DNA from: Acestrorhynchus altus
Taxonomy: Eukaryota > Chordata > Actinopteri > Characiformes > Acestrorhynchidae
Direction: 5' to 3'
NCBI GenBank assembly: GCA_034509495.1
Contig: CM067507.1
Coordinates: 9,755,716 to 9,819,715, forward strand
DNA length: 64,000 bases
Every line of letters begins with the position of its first letter. The stretch's first letter is position 1. Shown in pieces: positions 37,201 through 47,650 of this stretch. A program made the translations under genes and the position numbers. The notes under the pieces are model-generated. The model was given only the letters and a program-made list of their open reading frames with translations. It was not told where the DNA came from and did not search any database.

Positions 37201-37879
37201 GCCAATATGGGTATGCCTGTATTTGCCTGTATTTTAGGCAACTGTAGAGGGTGTTGAGTGAAGGTGATGGGGTAAATACCTACAGGGTGTGTGATGAGAG
37301 TCATAGATTGAGAAGAGGTGCTTAAGTGCAGTGAATGTCTTGTTGGATGTGTGGAAAATGGGTAACAAATCAAACATTATTGATTGACTAAAAGGAGTGA
37401 TTACATTTAGGCATACCAAGGCTATAGTATCTTCATACTATGGCCTTTGAAAGAGTTGAATTATGCTCATACATATGCTCATATGGTTCTACCAGGAGTG
37501 GCAGAAACCCCACTCTATATCCCAGGATGTTTGTCACAGCTGGTACACCCCGCTACTATAGTCCTGCCGATTCATCTTTCCTTCTTCTTCTTCTGCCGAT
37601 TCATCTTTCGTCTGCTCTGACACCCATTTTCCACACATCCATCTCAGTCTTGGTATCTGAAAATGAATGGTAGACATTTGATATAGACCAGATATGTAAA
37701 ACTCATTCATACCAAGCAAAAACTGTTACGAGGCTCCATCGTAACAGTGAATTGGAATGAAATGATCCCCTCCAACTCTCAGACAGGTAAATGTGGCTGC
37801 TGTCGATAATGATGTGTAATTGTGTGGATTTGTGTGGAATGCAGTGCTGTGTTTTGCTAAATTCATGGGTGTAATGTCT
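37201..37879. other. Non-coding stretch
   Basis: No gene is supported. It includes a TTC-rich run at 37580-37600. Confidence 0.4.
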
Positions 37880-38335
37880 GAATGACAATGACTGAATGAA
37901 TGACAGAGTGACTGACGGAGTGAATGACTGAATGGCTAGCTGAATGACTGACTGGCTGTATGACTGAATGAATGACTGAGTGACTGACGGAGTGAATGAC
38001 TGAATGGCTAGCTGAATGACTGACTGGCTGTATGACTGAATGAATGACTGAGTGACTGACTGAATGACTGGCTGAGTGAGCGAATGACTGAGTGACTGAC
38101 TGAATGAATGACTGGCTGACTGAATGGGTGACTGGCTAACTGAGTTATTGAATGTCTGACTGAATGACAGACTGAATGAGTGACTGACTGAATGACTGAC
38201 TGAATGAATGACTGTGAGTGACTGACAGTGACTGAATGACTGTGATAGAATTACTGATTGATTTACTGAATAACAGACTGAGAGTTAAGGATTGAATGAG
38301 TGATTGATTGAATGACTGAATGAGTGACTGACTGA
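37880..38335. repeat. Degenerate (GACT/GAAT)n minisatellite with 72-bp higher-order unit
   Basis: The block is made of 'gaatgactga', 'gagtgactga' and 'ggctgactga' quartets. Two adjacent 72-bp units, 37906-37977 and 37978-38049, are almost identical, showing a recent higher-order duplication. A Tc1 element starts 24 bp after the array. Confidence 0.9.
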
Positions 38336-38358
38336 CCTATTGCATCAAATGCTACACT

Positions 38359-39946
38359 TACAGTGCCCTCCATAATTATTGGCACCCCTGGTTAAAATGT
38401 GTTCTTTAGCTTGTAATAAGTTGAGTTTTTTTCTAAATAATATAGGACCGCGATGGAAAAAAGAGCAAACTCCAACCTTTAACTCTAGTGCATTTATTCT
38501 GTAGGAAAAAAATCCCACATTAAGAAATAATTGTTTAACATCAAATCATTATTAGCACCCCTGATTTTAATACTTTGTACAACCCCCTTTTGCCAACAAA
38601 AAAAAGCACCTAATATTCTCCTATAATGTTTCACAAGATGGGAGAATACAGAAAGAGGGATCTTTGACCATTCCTCTTTGCACAATCACTCTAAATCCTC
38701 CAGCGACCTGGGTCCTCTCCTCTGCACTCTCGTCTTCAGCTCACCCCACAGATTTTCAATGGGATTGAGGTCTGGGGACTGAGATGGCCATGGGAGGAGC
38801 TTGATTCTGTGTGTGGTGAACCATTTCTGTGTAGATTTGGCCATATGTTTTAGGGTCATTATCTTGCTGAAAGACCCAGTGATGACCCATCTCAAGCTTT
38901 CGGGCAGAAGCAACCAGATTTTGTTTTAAAATGTCCTGGTATTTCAAAACATTCATGATGCCATGCACCCTAACAAGTTTCCCAGGGCCATTGGAAGAAA
39001 AACAGGTCCACAGCATCACTGATCCTCCCCCATATTTCACAGTGGGCATGAGGTGCTTTTCTGCATGGTCAGCTCTTGTGTTATGCCAGACCCACTTAGA
39101 GCATTTGTTGCCGAAAAGCTCTGTCTTTATTTCATCTGACAAAAGCACACGGTCCCAGTTGAAGTTTCAGTACTGCTTAGCAAACTCTAAACGTTTGCGT
39201 TTATGATTGTGAGTGAGAAAGGTTTTTCCGTGCATGCCTCCCAAACAGCTTGTTGGCATGTAAATAGAGCCTGATGGTTGTTTTGGAGATTTTGTGACCA
39301 CAAGTAGCTACTATTTGTTGCAATTCTGTAACAGTGAGCTTTGGAGAACATTTTATTTCTTTTATCATCCTCCTCACTGTGCGTGGTGGCAAAATGAACA
39401 TCATCCAGGCTTGTTTACCACTGTTCCAGTTGTTTTAAACTTCTTAATAATTCCTCTGACAGTAGATATGGACAGGTGTAGGCCAGTGGCTATTTTCGTG
39501 TAGCCATTGCCTGACTTGTGAAGGTCAACACACATATGCCTTACTTGAATGGTATGTTCCTTTGTCTTTCCCATGTTAAAGAGAAATGGCCTCTGTGTCA
39601 CGTCATATTTATACCCCAGGAAAACAGAAAGTTGTGAATTACTAATGAAATGTTCATACATACTCTTCGTAAACTACTGTAGAATTGATAGAAATACTTT
39701 AATTACATTTATTTCCCAAGAATTGTTAGAGGTGCCAATAATTGTGGAACAGGTGAAGATTCTTCTTTATGAAGAATAATTATTTCTTATTCAGGGATTT
39801 CTTCCCCCCTTAAAATTCACATGAGTTAAAAGTTTGATTTTAATCTTTTTCCATTGTGGTCCTATATTATTTAGAAAAAAACTCAATTTATTAGAAGCTA
39901 AATAAAACATCTTAACCAGGGGTGCCAATAATTATGGAGAGCACTA
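38359..39946 (-). mobile_element. Near full-length Tc1/mariner element
   Basis: The left end 'tacagtgccctccataatta' and right end 'taattatggagagcacta' are inverted termini within TA dinucleotides (38359-38360, 39945-39946). Inner repeats such as 'tatattatttagaaaaaaac' pair with 'tttttttctaaataatatag'. Length of 1.59 kb suits a complete Tc1. The transposase is on the minus strand. Confidence 0.9.
38550..39574 (-). pseudogene. Tc1 transposase, broken
   Basis: The start is the ATG at 39574-39572 (MGKTKEHTIQ). The N-terminal helix-turn-helix reads HLSISTVRGIIKKFKTTGTV, then shifts frame to PPRTVRRMIKEIKCSP and CGHKISKTTI. The catalytic parts follow: SDEIKTELFG near 39140, FQQDNDPKT near 38865, SQSPDLNPIENLWGELK near 38755, and the C-terminal KEEWSKIP near 38680. 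All domains are present in order but broken by stops and shifts. Confidence 0.85.
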
Positions 39947-40378
39947 AGTCTAGCAGTACAAGCAAGGGGACCCAGCCTTGATTGGAGGCAAAGACGAAGA
40001 TCATTTATAATCATACAGTGCAGCTGTCTGCCCACATTATTTGGCTGTCTCAGTGCTGTGATAAGGCCTGAATCCAAATTGGAATTTTTCATTTATGTGA
40101 TTCTTGTGCAGGTGTCTGCACAGTTGTTGGGACACAGTTTTTCTAAGATTTCTAATCAGTGGTTTGATAACTGCTTCTTTAAAAGTATGTGACCTAAACT
40201 AAGAGATGAGTTTACTATTGCTGAGAGAGATTTGATTATAGCTGGCAACACATCCTTAAGTATGTTTGATTGGATTGCACTGAGAGAACTGGAGGAGTAA
40301 CTAATTTTTGCTTGTTCTAGCTGCAGAAGTGGGTTAAAGGTCTTTTCTTCTAGATCTGTGGTTTTCTAGACAGGGCGC
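39947..40378 (-). mobile_element. L2-type LINE RT fragment
   Basis: Antisense to the palm region seen at 15900-16170: 'ggcctgaatccaaattggaa' here complements 'ttccaatctggattcaggcc' there, and 'taatcagtggtttgataact' complements its upstream part. The Tc1 right end at 39946 abuts it, so the Tc1 probably inserted into this LINE. Confidence 0.7.
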
Positions 40379-40379
40379 T

Positions 40380-40590
40380 AATTGCACGCACACACATCCA
40401 ACTTTAGAGTCACCAATTCAGCTATCATGCATGTCTTTGGGGGAAAACCCGGAGGAAACCCACGCGAACACGGGGAGAACAGGCAAACACCACACAGAAA
40501 CTTCCCAGGTCACCCCACCTGGGGATCGAACCCAGGTCCTTCTTGCTGTGAGGCAACAGCGCTACCCACTGTGCCACCTCCTAACTGTTG
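40380..40590 (-). mobile_element. tRNA-derived SINE
   Basis: On the minus strand the head 'gtggcacagtgggtagcgct' resembles a tRNA A box region and 'gggttcgatcccc' is a B box. The body has the widespread fish/shark SINE block complementary to 'cacgcgaacacggggagaac'. Degenerate at its 3' end. It is not a functional tRNA gene. Confidence 0.75.
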
Positions 40591-40857
40591 CATTTGCCTT
40601 CTCCTGACTTTTATTCTGACTGAGGGGCCCCTTCCTTCTCATTTCTTCTATAACTATTCGTTACTTCTATTTCTTCTGGATCAGTAACGTCATGAGTCAA
40701 ACAGTCTTGCAGATTAATCAGAGCCTGTATACAGGATGAGCATATACATGTGGAAAGATCAGTAAAGAAGCACTGGAAGACTTTTTTTTTACTTTACTTT
40801 ATTTGCTTACATGATGCCCCTAAACCGTGTCACATTTCTTCCAATGCAGGAGCACTC

Positions 40858-40905
40858 AGAATCAGAATTACTTTATTAATTCCAGGAGGAAATAATTCTT
40901 ACAGC
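40858..40905 (+). mobile_element. LINE 3'-tail fragment
   Basis: 'agaattactttattaattcc' is a diverged copy of the LINE tail at 13646-13697. Confidence 0.5.
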
Positions 40906-41060
40906 TGCCCCCACCAATATGAAATATAAAAATAAGATAAAAATAACAGGGTAATAAAAATAATAAGTAGAATAAACTTTTTGAATCAACAAGAATAAAC
41001 TCTTTAGAAATATACACATGTTAAAATACTTATGAAAAAGTCAATGGTTATAATAATATA

Positions 41061-42226
41061 CAGTGGGGAGAACAAGTATTTGATACACTGCTGATTTTTC
41101 AGGTTTTCCCACTTGCAAAGCATGTAGAAGACTGTAATATTTATCATAGGTACTCTTCAACTGTGAGTGATGGAATCTAAAACAAAAATCCAGAAAAATG
41201 CATTGTATGATTTTTAAATAATTAATTTCCATTTTATTGTGTGAAATAAGTATTTGATCATCTATCAACCAGTAAGAATTTTGGCTCTCACAGACATGTT
41301 ACTTCTTCTTTAAGAAGCCCTCCTGTTCTCCACTCATTACCTGTATTAACTGCACCTGTTTGAACTTGTTACCTGTAAAAAAGACACCTGTCCACACACT
41401 CAATCAGTCAGACTCCAGCATCTCCACAATGCCCAAGACCAGAGAGCTGTGTAATGACATCAGGGATAAAATTGTAGACCTGCACAAGGCTGGGATGGGC
41501 TACAGGACAATAGGCAAGCAGCTTGGTGAGAAGGCAACAACTGTTGGTGCAATTATTAGAAAATGGAAGAAATGCAAAATAACGGAAAATCTCCCTCGGT
41601 CTGGGGCGCCATGCAAGATCTCACCTCGTGGAGCATCAATGATCTTGAGGAAGGTGAGGAATGAGCCCAGAACTACATGGCAGGACCTGGTCAATGACCT
41701 GAATAGAGCTCGGACCACAGTCTCAAAGAAAACAATCAGTAACACTCTACGCCGTCAAGGATTGAAATCCTGCAGTGCACGCAAGGTGCCCTTCCTCAAG
41801 CCAACGCATGTCAAAGCCCATCTGAAGTTTGCAAATGACCATCTGAATGCTCCAGAGGAGGAATGGGAGAAGGTCATGTGGTCTGATGAGACAAAAATAG
41901 AACTTTTTGGTTTAAACTCCACTCGTCATATTTGGAGGAAGAAGAATGATGAGTGCAACCCCAAGAACACCATCCCAACCGTGAAGCATGGCGGTGGAAA
42001 CATCATTCTTTGGGGATGCTTTTCTGTAAAGGGGACAGGACGACTGCACCGTATTGTGGGAAGGATGGATGGGGCCATGTATCCTGAGATTTTGGCCAAC
42101 AACCTCCTTCCCTCAGTAAGAGCACTGAAGATGGGTCGTGGCTGGGTCTTCCAGCATGATAACAACCCAAAACACACAGCCAGGGCAACTAAAAAGTGGC
42201 TCCGTAGGAAACATCTTAAGGTCCTG
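41061..42226 (+). mobile_element. Passport-like Tc1 element, 3'-truncated
   Basis: The left terminus 'cagtggggagaacaagtatt' plus 'tgatacactgctgatttttc' matches the Passport-type fish Tc1 family. The element is cut at about 42226, just before the last catalytic block, and continues abruptly into antisense LINE sequence. The right inverted repeat is absent. Confidence 0.8.
41429..42226 (+). pseudogene. Tc1 transposase, open for 266 codons, lacks third catalytic acid
   Basis: The ATG at 41429 (MPKTRELCNDIRDKIVDLHK) is the family start; an upstream in-frame extension is not. The frame is uninterrupted through the paired-type HTH (residues about 1-120, YRTIGKQLGEKATTVGAIIR), the GAPCKISPRG hinge, D153 in WSDETKIELFG and D244 in FQHDNNPKHT. 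The Glu expected about 35 residues after D244 falls past the break at codon 266. The frame then runs on through LINE-derived sequence to TAG at 42308-42310, giving a chimeric tail. No activity would be expected, although the DNA-binding half is intact. Confidence 0.8.
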
Positions 42227-43320
42227 GAGGGTCCTCAGGGAGGAATGACCTCCACTTGGATTAAAAGTCTTGCACTAAAAGTGATCCTGTTTGGTATTAC
42301 TGTTTGGTAGAGTTGGTGAAAGTCATTGTCCATAATTGCCTGCAGTTTAGACAGCATCCTCCTCTCAGACACTGCCACTACTCAGAGTGTTCAGCTCAAC
42401 TCCCGCAACATCACCAGCCTTATCAGTTGGTGAGACTGTTGATCAGTTTGTTGAGACTGTTGGCAACTACCACCCTCAGCCTACAGCCCCAGCATGTAAC
42501 AGCATAGAGGATAGCACACTCACTACCACAGACTTGTAGAAGATCCTGAGCATTGTCTGAGATACCTCAGAAAGTGTTCACTCTGATCAGTGTTCTTAGT
42601 CCACTTTATTGTCAATACTCCCAGATACTTGTAGTCCTCCACAGTGTCCACTCTGACCCCCCTCATGGTCACAAGGTTCACTGGTGTCTGGTTCCTCCTC
42701 AGATCCATCACTATTTCTTTCATCTTTTTGTAACATTGAGCTCCAGATGGTTCAGTTCACACCATGTTAAAAAGTCCTTCACCATTTCCCTATTCTTGTT
42801 CTCATCACCCCTGCTGATGCATCCAGCTATTGCAGAGACATCAGAAAACTTCTGCAGATGGCAAGTCTCTGATGTTGCTGAAGTCTGTGGTGTTGAGAAT
42901 GAAGAGGAAGGGAGAGAAGACTCAGTGTTGGTAACCACTCTGTTTGACGTACAGTGCTGCAGGCATACATACTGTGGTTTGCCTGTTAGGTAGTCAACAA
43001 TCCAGGACACTAGGGGGGCATCTTTCACCTTGGTTAACTTGTCACCCAGGAGAGCAGGCTGAATGGTATTGGAAAAGTCATGACCCTCACAGTACCGGTA
43101 GACTTTGTTGAACAGTTAGATGATGGCATCCCCCCCAGGCAGGCCTGAAGGGGGTCCAGAGATGGCTTGATTATTGGTTGGAGCTGGTCCAGGACGAGCC
43201 TCTCCATGGTCTTCATTACATGGGATGTCAATGCCAATAGCCTGTAGCTGCGTCTTTGGCACAGGAACAATGCAGGACATTTTCCATTTCCCAGGTGCCC
43301 ACTGAGGGTGCACCTAGTGG
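42227..43320 (-). mobile_element. Non-LTR retrotransposon (L2/Rex1-like), antisense
   Basis: On the minus strand, 43270-43030 gives ALTSHVMKTMERLVLDQLQP and PSLDPLQ. 43028-42720 gives DAPLVSWIVDYLTGKPQYV and, after a deletion, CHLQKFSDVSAIAGCISRGD (the RT catalytic box, here SDVS instead of the usual DD). Then come WCELNHLELNVTK and DYKYLGVLTIKW. It is the same family as 12120-13697 with many lesions. Confidence 0.75.
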
Positions 43321-43529
43321 ACCTAAATAGTGCACCTAAATATGTTATTGAATGTGGCCGGATTGGTTATGAATCTCTCAGGAGGTGAAGGTGTTACATG
43401 TAAACAATGTGCTGTATATACCTTGAGATGCGCTACTACTCTCGATCTGAAATACTGACACAGGTACCTCTATCTCCATGTGTTTACAAACTTTGCATTA
43501 AAATGAGAATCGCTTAAATGTCGATAGTT
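43321..43529. other. Short unassigned stretch between two LINE copies
   Basis: No motif is recognised. Confidence 0.3.
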
Positions 43530-44890
43530 GCAAGTCAATAACTATTCATCTACTACTATGCAAATTAGAATTTCCAATTCCATTGGTCTGTGCTCTAGTT
43601 TACAGGCCACAAAATCCAAAAAGAGTTTCATTGAGGAATTTTCAGTATTTCTGTCTGTCATTTTAATGAGATCTGGAAAAGTTCTTATTCTTGGAGATTT
43701 TAACTTTCATGTTTTCTGTCCTTTAGCTGAAGATGTTTTTAAGCATCTGAGCCTTGTTTCTTCTGGTTTAAATGTTGACAAGGTGGAAATAATTGACTCA
43801 ACTCTATCTGACCATCAACCTGTCTTTTCAATATTTCTATCCTATGTCCAGCCCACTGTAGATGGATTATAGAGCCCTCTACTGCTAGTCAGTTTGAGGA
43901 AGCTTGCTTCACAGCCCAACTTGCAAATTTTAATGAACACTCCCTAGAGGCTCTGAGTACTTATCATCTGGTTGATGTATTCAATTCCACCTGTACTGAC
44001 AGAAGAATGATGCAACTGCTCTACTAAAAACAAAGAGTCCTAAAGTGAAATCTCGGCCATGGCTGAATAATGAGATACTACCTGGACGGCAGAAAGAAAA
44101 TGTAAAAAGAACAAGCAGCAGATCTCATACTACATTGTAAAAGAGAGTCTGACTACAGAAATATGCCTCTCCATTATTTCTAAGCATTCTCACACCCCAA
44201 AGTGCTGTTTAAAACAATAAACATAGCATTGAACACATCTCACGAGTTATCAAAGTTCACAGGTAAATTCAGTGGTCAGTGTCAGTTTCAGTGTCAGCTG
44301 AGAACAATTGCCAAACTCAAACCCATTTTAACTTTTTCAGATTTAAAAACTGTTATCCATGTTTCAGAAATCAGAAAACTATTATGCTTGCAGTTGGTCC
44401 AGAACACTGCTGCTAGGCTCCTAACTGAACACATCTCACCTGTATTGGCTTCCCTACATTGATAACCAGTCAAATACAGAATAGCTTTCATGATCCTACT
44501 GTTTGATTTTAAAACTCTACAAGAAAAATCTCCTGTATATATCTCAGACCTTTTGATTCCATTCTCAACCATTCGAACATCCTGTCAGCTCCTGCTAAAA
44601 ACTCCTCATTCTAGATTCAAGTCCAAAGGTGACAGAGCTTTCTCTGTTGCTGCCCCAAAACTGTGGAATATCCTGCCTGTTTTTTATTAGGATGGCATCC
44701 TCCACTTGTAAGTCTAACTTACATTCTTTTTGTGTCTTCTTTTACCCATATAATTCTTTCTTTATTTTTAGGTTTTGTAACCTGATTTTCTCCCACTGTT
44801 ATTTTTGTTCTATATTTTCTAAATTGTACAGCACTGGTCAGCTCCTGTAGTATGAGTTTATATGAGCTTTATAAATAAAGTTGACTTGAC
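43530..44890 (+). mobile_element. LINE with endonuclease and RT C-terminus, internal deletion
   Basis: 43600-43870 encodes an endonuclease C-terminal part (VLILGDFNFHV, then STLSDHQPVFS, the SDH box). 44345-44690 encodes the RT C-terminal region (LQLVQNTAARLLTEH, a LHW-like stop-interrupted site, FSVAAPKLWNILP). The element ends with 'tataaataaagttgacttga' at 44870-44892. The RT core is deleted. Confidence 0.75.
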
Positions 44891-44899
44891 TTAATTGTT

Positions 44900-46235
44900 C
44901 ACATTTTTTCTATCAAAGGGCACTACTCCAATAGATGGGCATCCAAATAAATGACATTTTATCCATTGGAAGGGGTCTACTTCATAACTTCACTGCTTTA
45001 TATAGGCATTATATTTTGTCCATCAAGAGATGCATCATTAGAAAGGAATCTAACCACATCACATTTTATGCACATTTTATGGATAATTTGACGGCATCAT
45101 GTTTTATCCTCTGGATAGGCACTTCTCCATTAGATTAACACCTAATGGTATCACATTTAATCCAATGGAGGGCACCAGATTTAATCTTAAAGAGGGACAC
45201 TTTGTTTTAGATAGGAACCTAACTCACATCACAGGGACACTTATTCATGACAGTTAGGGGCCACTGGAAGGGTACTTTTTCATTAATTGGGCAGCTAACT
45301 GCATCACAGTTTTTTTCCCACACTATTCTTCTCCATTAGAGGGTTGCCTAACTCCCTCACATGTATTCCAGCTGAGGGACACCTCACTGCATCACATTAT
45401 TCACTGGAATGACACTTTACTGGTTCATCAAAAAAGTGCATCAAGTTTCATACACGTTAAATTTTGTACACATTTTTTCCACTTGAGGGGCACTTTCCAT
45501 TTGAGGAGTACCTAATAGCATTACATTTTTTTGTTCCATTGCATTAGAGTGGTAGCTAACTGCATCATTATTTTTTTTCATTAGAAAGACACTTTGCCAT
45601 TAGAGGGGCACCTAACTGTCTAACATTTTATCCACTGGAGGGTTACGTTTTGTCCATCGAAGGAGCACTACAATGGGATTAGATGGGAATCTAACTGCAC
45701 ATTTCAACCACTAGAGGTGCCCTGTTCCTTTATAGAAGCTCCTATCTGCATCACATTTTTCCACTGGAGGGGCACTTCTCTGTTAGAGGAACATGAAACT
45801 GCTTTGTTTTATCTATTGGAGGTCACTTCCCCATTATATGAGTACCTGCATCATCAAATTCATCAACTGGAGGTGCACATTGCCTTTCAAGGAGCTCCTA
45901 ACTTCTGTTAGAGGAGCATGAAACTGTAACTCGTTTTATCCACTGTAGGAGCACTTCCACATTATAACTGCAAATTAACTGCATCACATTTCATCAACTA
46001 GAGGTGCACTCCCAAGTGCATTTTTTCCACCAGAGGGGCTACATTAGAGGACCATGAAACTGCATCACGTTTTATCCACTACAGGGGCACTTTTTTAGAG
46101 ATGCACCTAACTGCATTATATTTTTTCCACTAGAAAGGCCTTTCTTCATTTGTCAGGCACTTAACAGCATTACATTTTATCCATGGTAGGGGAACTTCTC
46201 AATTAGAGGCACGTAACTGCATGAGTACAACATGA
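44900..46235. repeat. Degenerate satellite, block 2 (about 1.3 kb)
   Basis: Roughly two dozen diverged units of about 55 bp with consensus pieces 'attagaggggcacctaactg', 'catcacattttatccactgg' and 'aggggcacttctcc'. Substitutions and small indels vary between units, so the array is old. It starts immediately after a LINE 3' end. The same unit occurs at 34115-35200. Confidence 0.8.
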
Positions 46236-46884
46236 GAATAGTTTGTGTGAAGTCATATTTATTTGAATGCATATATTCATATATTTTTATTATACAATTT
46301 CAAGTTTTACAGTTTCTGATTTTACAGTTACTTGTTAATATCCTTGATATTATAGACTCTGCTACTTTGCAAATTATGTCACTTGTCACTTTCTAACTAT
46401 GTACATTTCATCTTTGCACATTCTTTGCACTGAGTTGCAACTTCACCAAAGGACTCAACTTCTTCAACTCATTCTTGTATACTTTAGTATAATTTGTTTA
46501 TTCTTCCTCCCAATCTACTTTATAAACCTCATTATATTGTATTACATCTTTATTGTATTTGACTTTTACTGTTGCATTTTACTAAGCTAGCTGTGAAATT
46601 CCAAAAATATCCTAACAAGAACTGTTGATGATGGTAAACTTTTTTCCCAAACCTGACACCTACTGTGACTCTGAAAAGGCTTATTGAAATGATTATTAAA
46701 CCAGGTGTGCTGGATGTGGATAATGCTGTGTTAGGCAAGCTAGAATTTCAGTTTTTGTTTATTATATTTATTTTAATTATGTTGCACAATATAGCAGTAG
46801 CTACATGATATATGCTATTTTTATCCATAATACTGTTCATCAGTCACTATTCTTCCTTTTGGTCTCTCACTTGTTTTAATTTTT
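46236..46884. other. AT-rich non-coding stretch
   Basis: No gene or repeat is recognised. Confidence 0.4.
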
Positions 46885-46975
46885 CTAAACAAAAAATATA
46901 ACATGTACACAATTATTCACAGCCTTTGCCATGACACTCAAAATTGAGCTCATGTGCATCTTTTTCCATTTTTTT
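46885..46975 (+). mobile_element. Short Tc1 fragment
   Basis: 'ttcacagcctttgccatgac' and 'actcaaaattgagctcatgt' match the left internal part of the Tc1 relic at 50533-51140. Confidence 0.65.
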
Positions 46976-47590
46976 CCTTCAGTTCCTATTTTATTCCCAG
47001 TTTGTGCCCCTCACTTGAACTTTAACACATTACATTTATTTGGAAGATTTCAACAGCTGCCCAGTTAAAAAATAAACATTGTTAAAACCAAGTCTGTATC
47101 AAATTTCTGTATGTGACATTTTAAACATAAAATATTTTACAACAGTGCAACACAGTGTTAACAGTATAACAGTTGACAACACATCCAGCCATTTATCCCT
47201 GACCATGTTGTTCTGATTCATAATGTAAGTAGTAATATGTCATTAGCCTGTCTTGGCAGCAAAAGTAACAGGTCATTACTTAAATTTAACAGTATATTAA
47301 GATAAACTACTCGGTAATGCAGTATGAATCAGTCTGTTTTCCCTACCTCTTTAAAGTAGACATTTACTTGCAAATTTCATTGGTCATATTTTGGAGAACA
47401 AATTAACTATAAAACATTTATTCATATATCAAGATGTTTAATGGATATTGTATATATTTGACATAAATACTTTTATATTAATAGTCTATAAATGTATAGT
47501 CTTTAAACTGTGGTATTTTCTGTTTTCAAAAAAGATCATCTAGATGTATTTACTATTGACACTTGTAAATAGTTAACTTTTTTGTGGAAA
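46976..47590. other. AT-rich non-coding stretch
   Basis: Nothing recognised. Confidence 0.4.
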
Positions 47591-47594
47591 TGTT

Positions 47595-47606
47595 CAAACA
47601 AATTCA

Positions 47607-47650
<44 letters not shown>

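Noticed and set aside
37880..38335. CRISPR-like or regulatory array
   Set aside because: Units are contiguous degenerate tetranucleotide blocks without unique spacers, in a vertebrate genome.
40380..40590. tRNA gene (B-box-like gggttcgatcccc)
   Set aside because: Only the tRNA-related head of a SINE; no cloverleaf acceptor stem pairing and a non-tRNA body follows.
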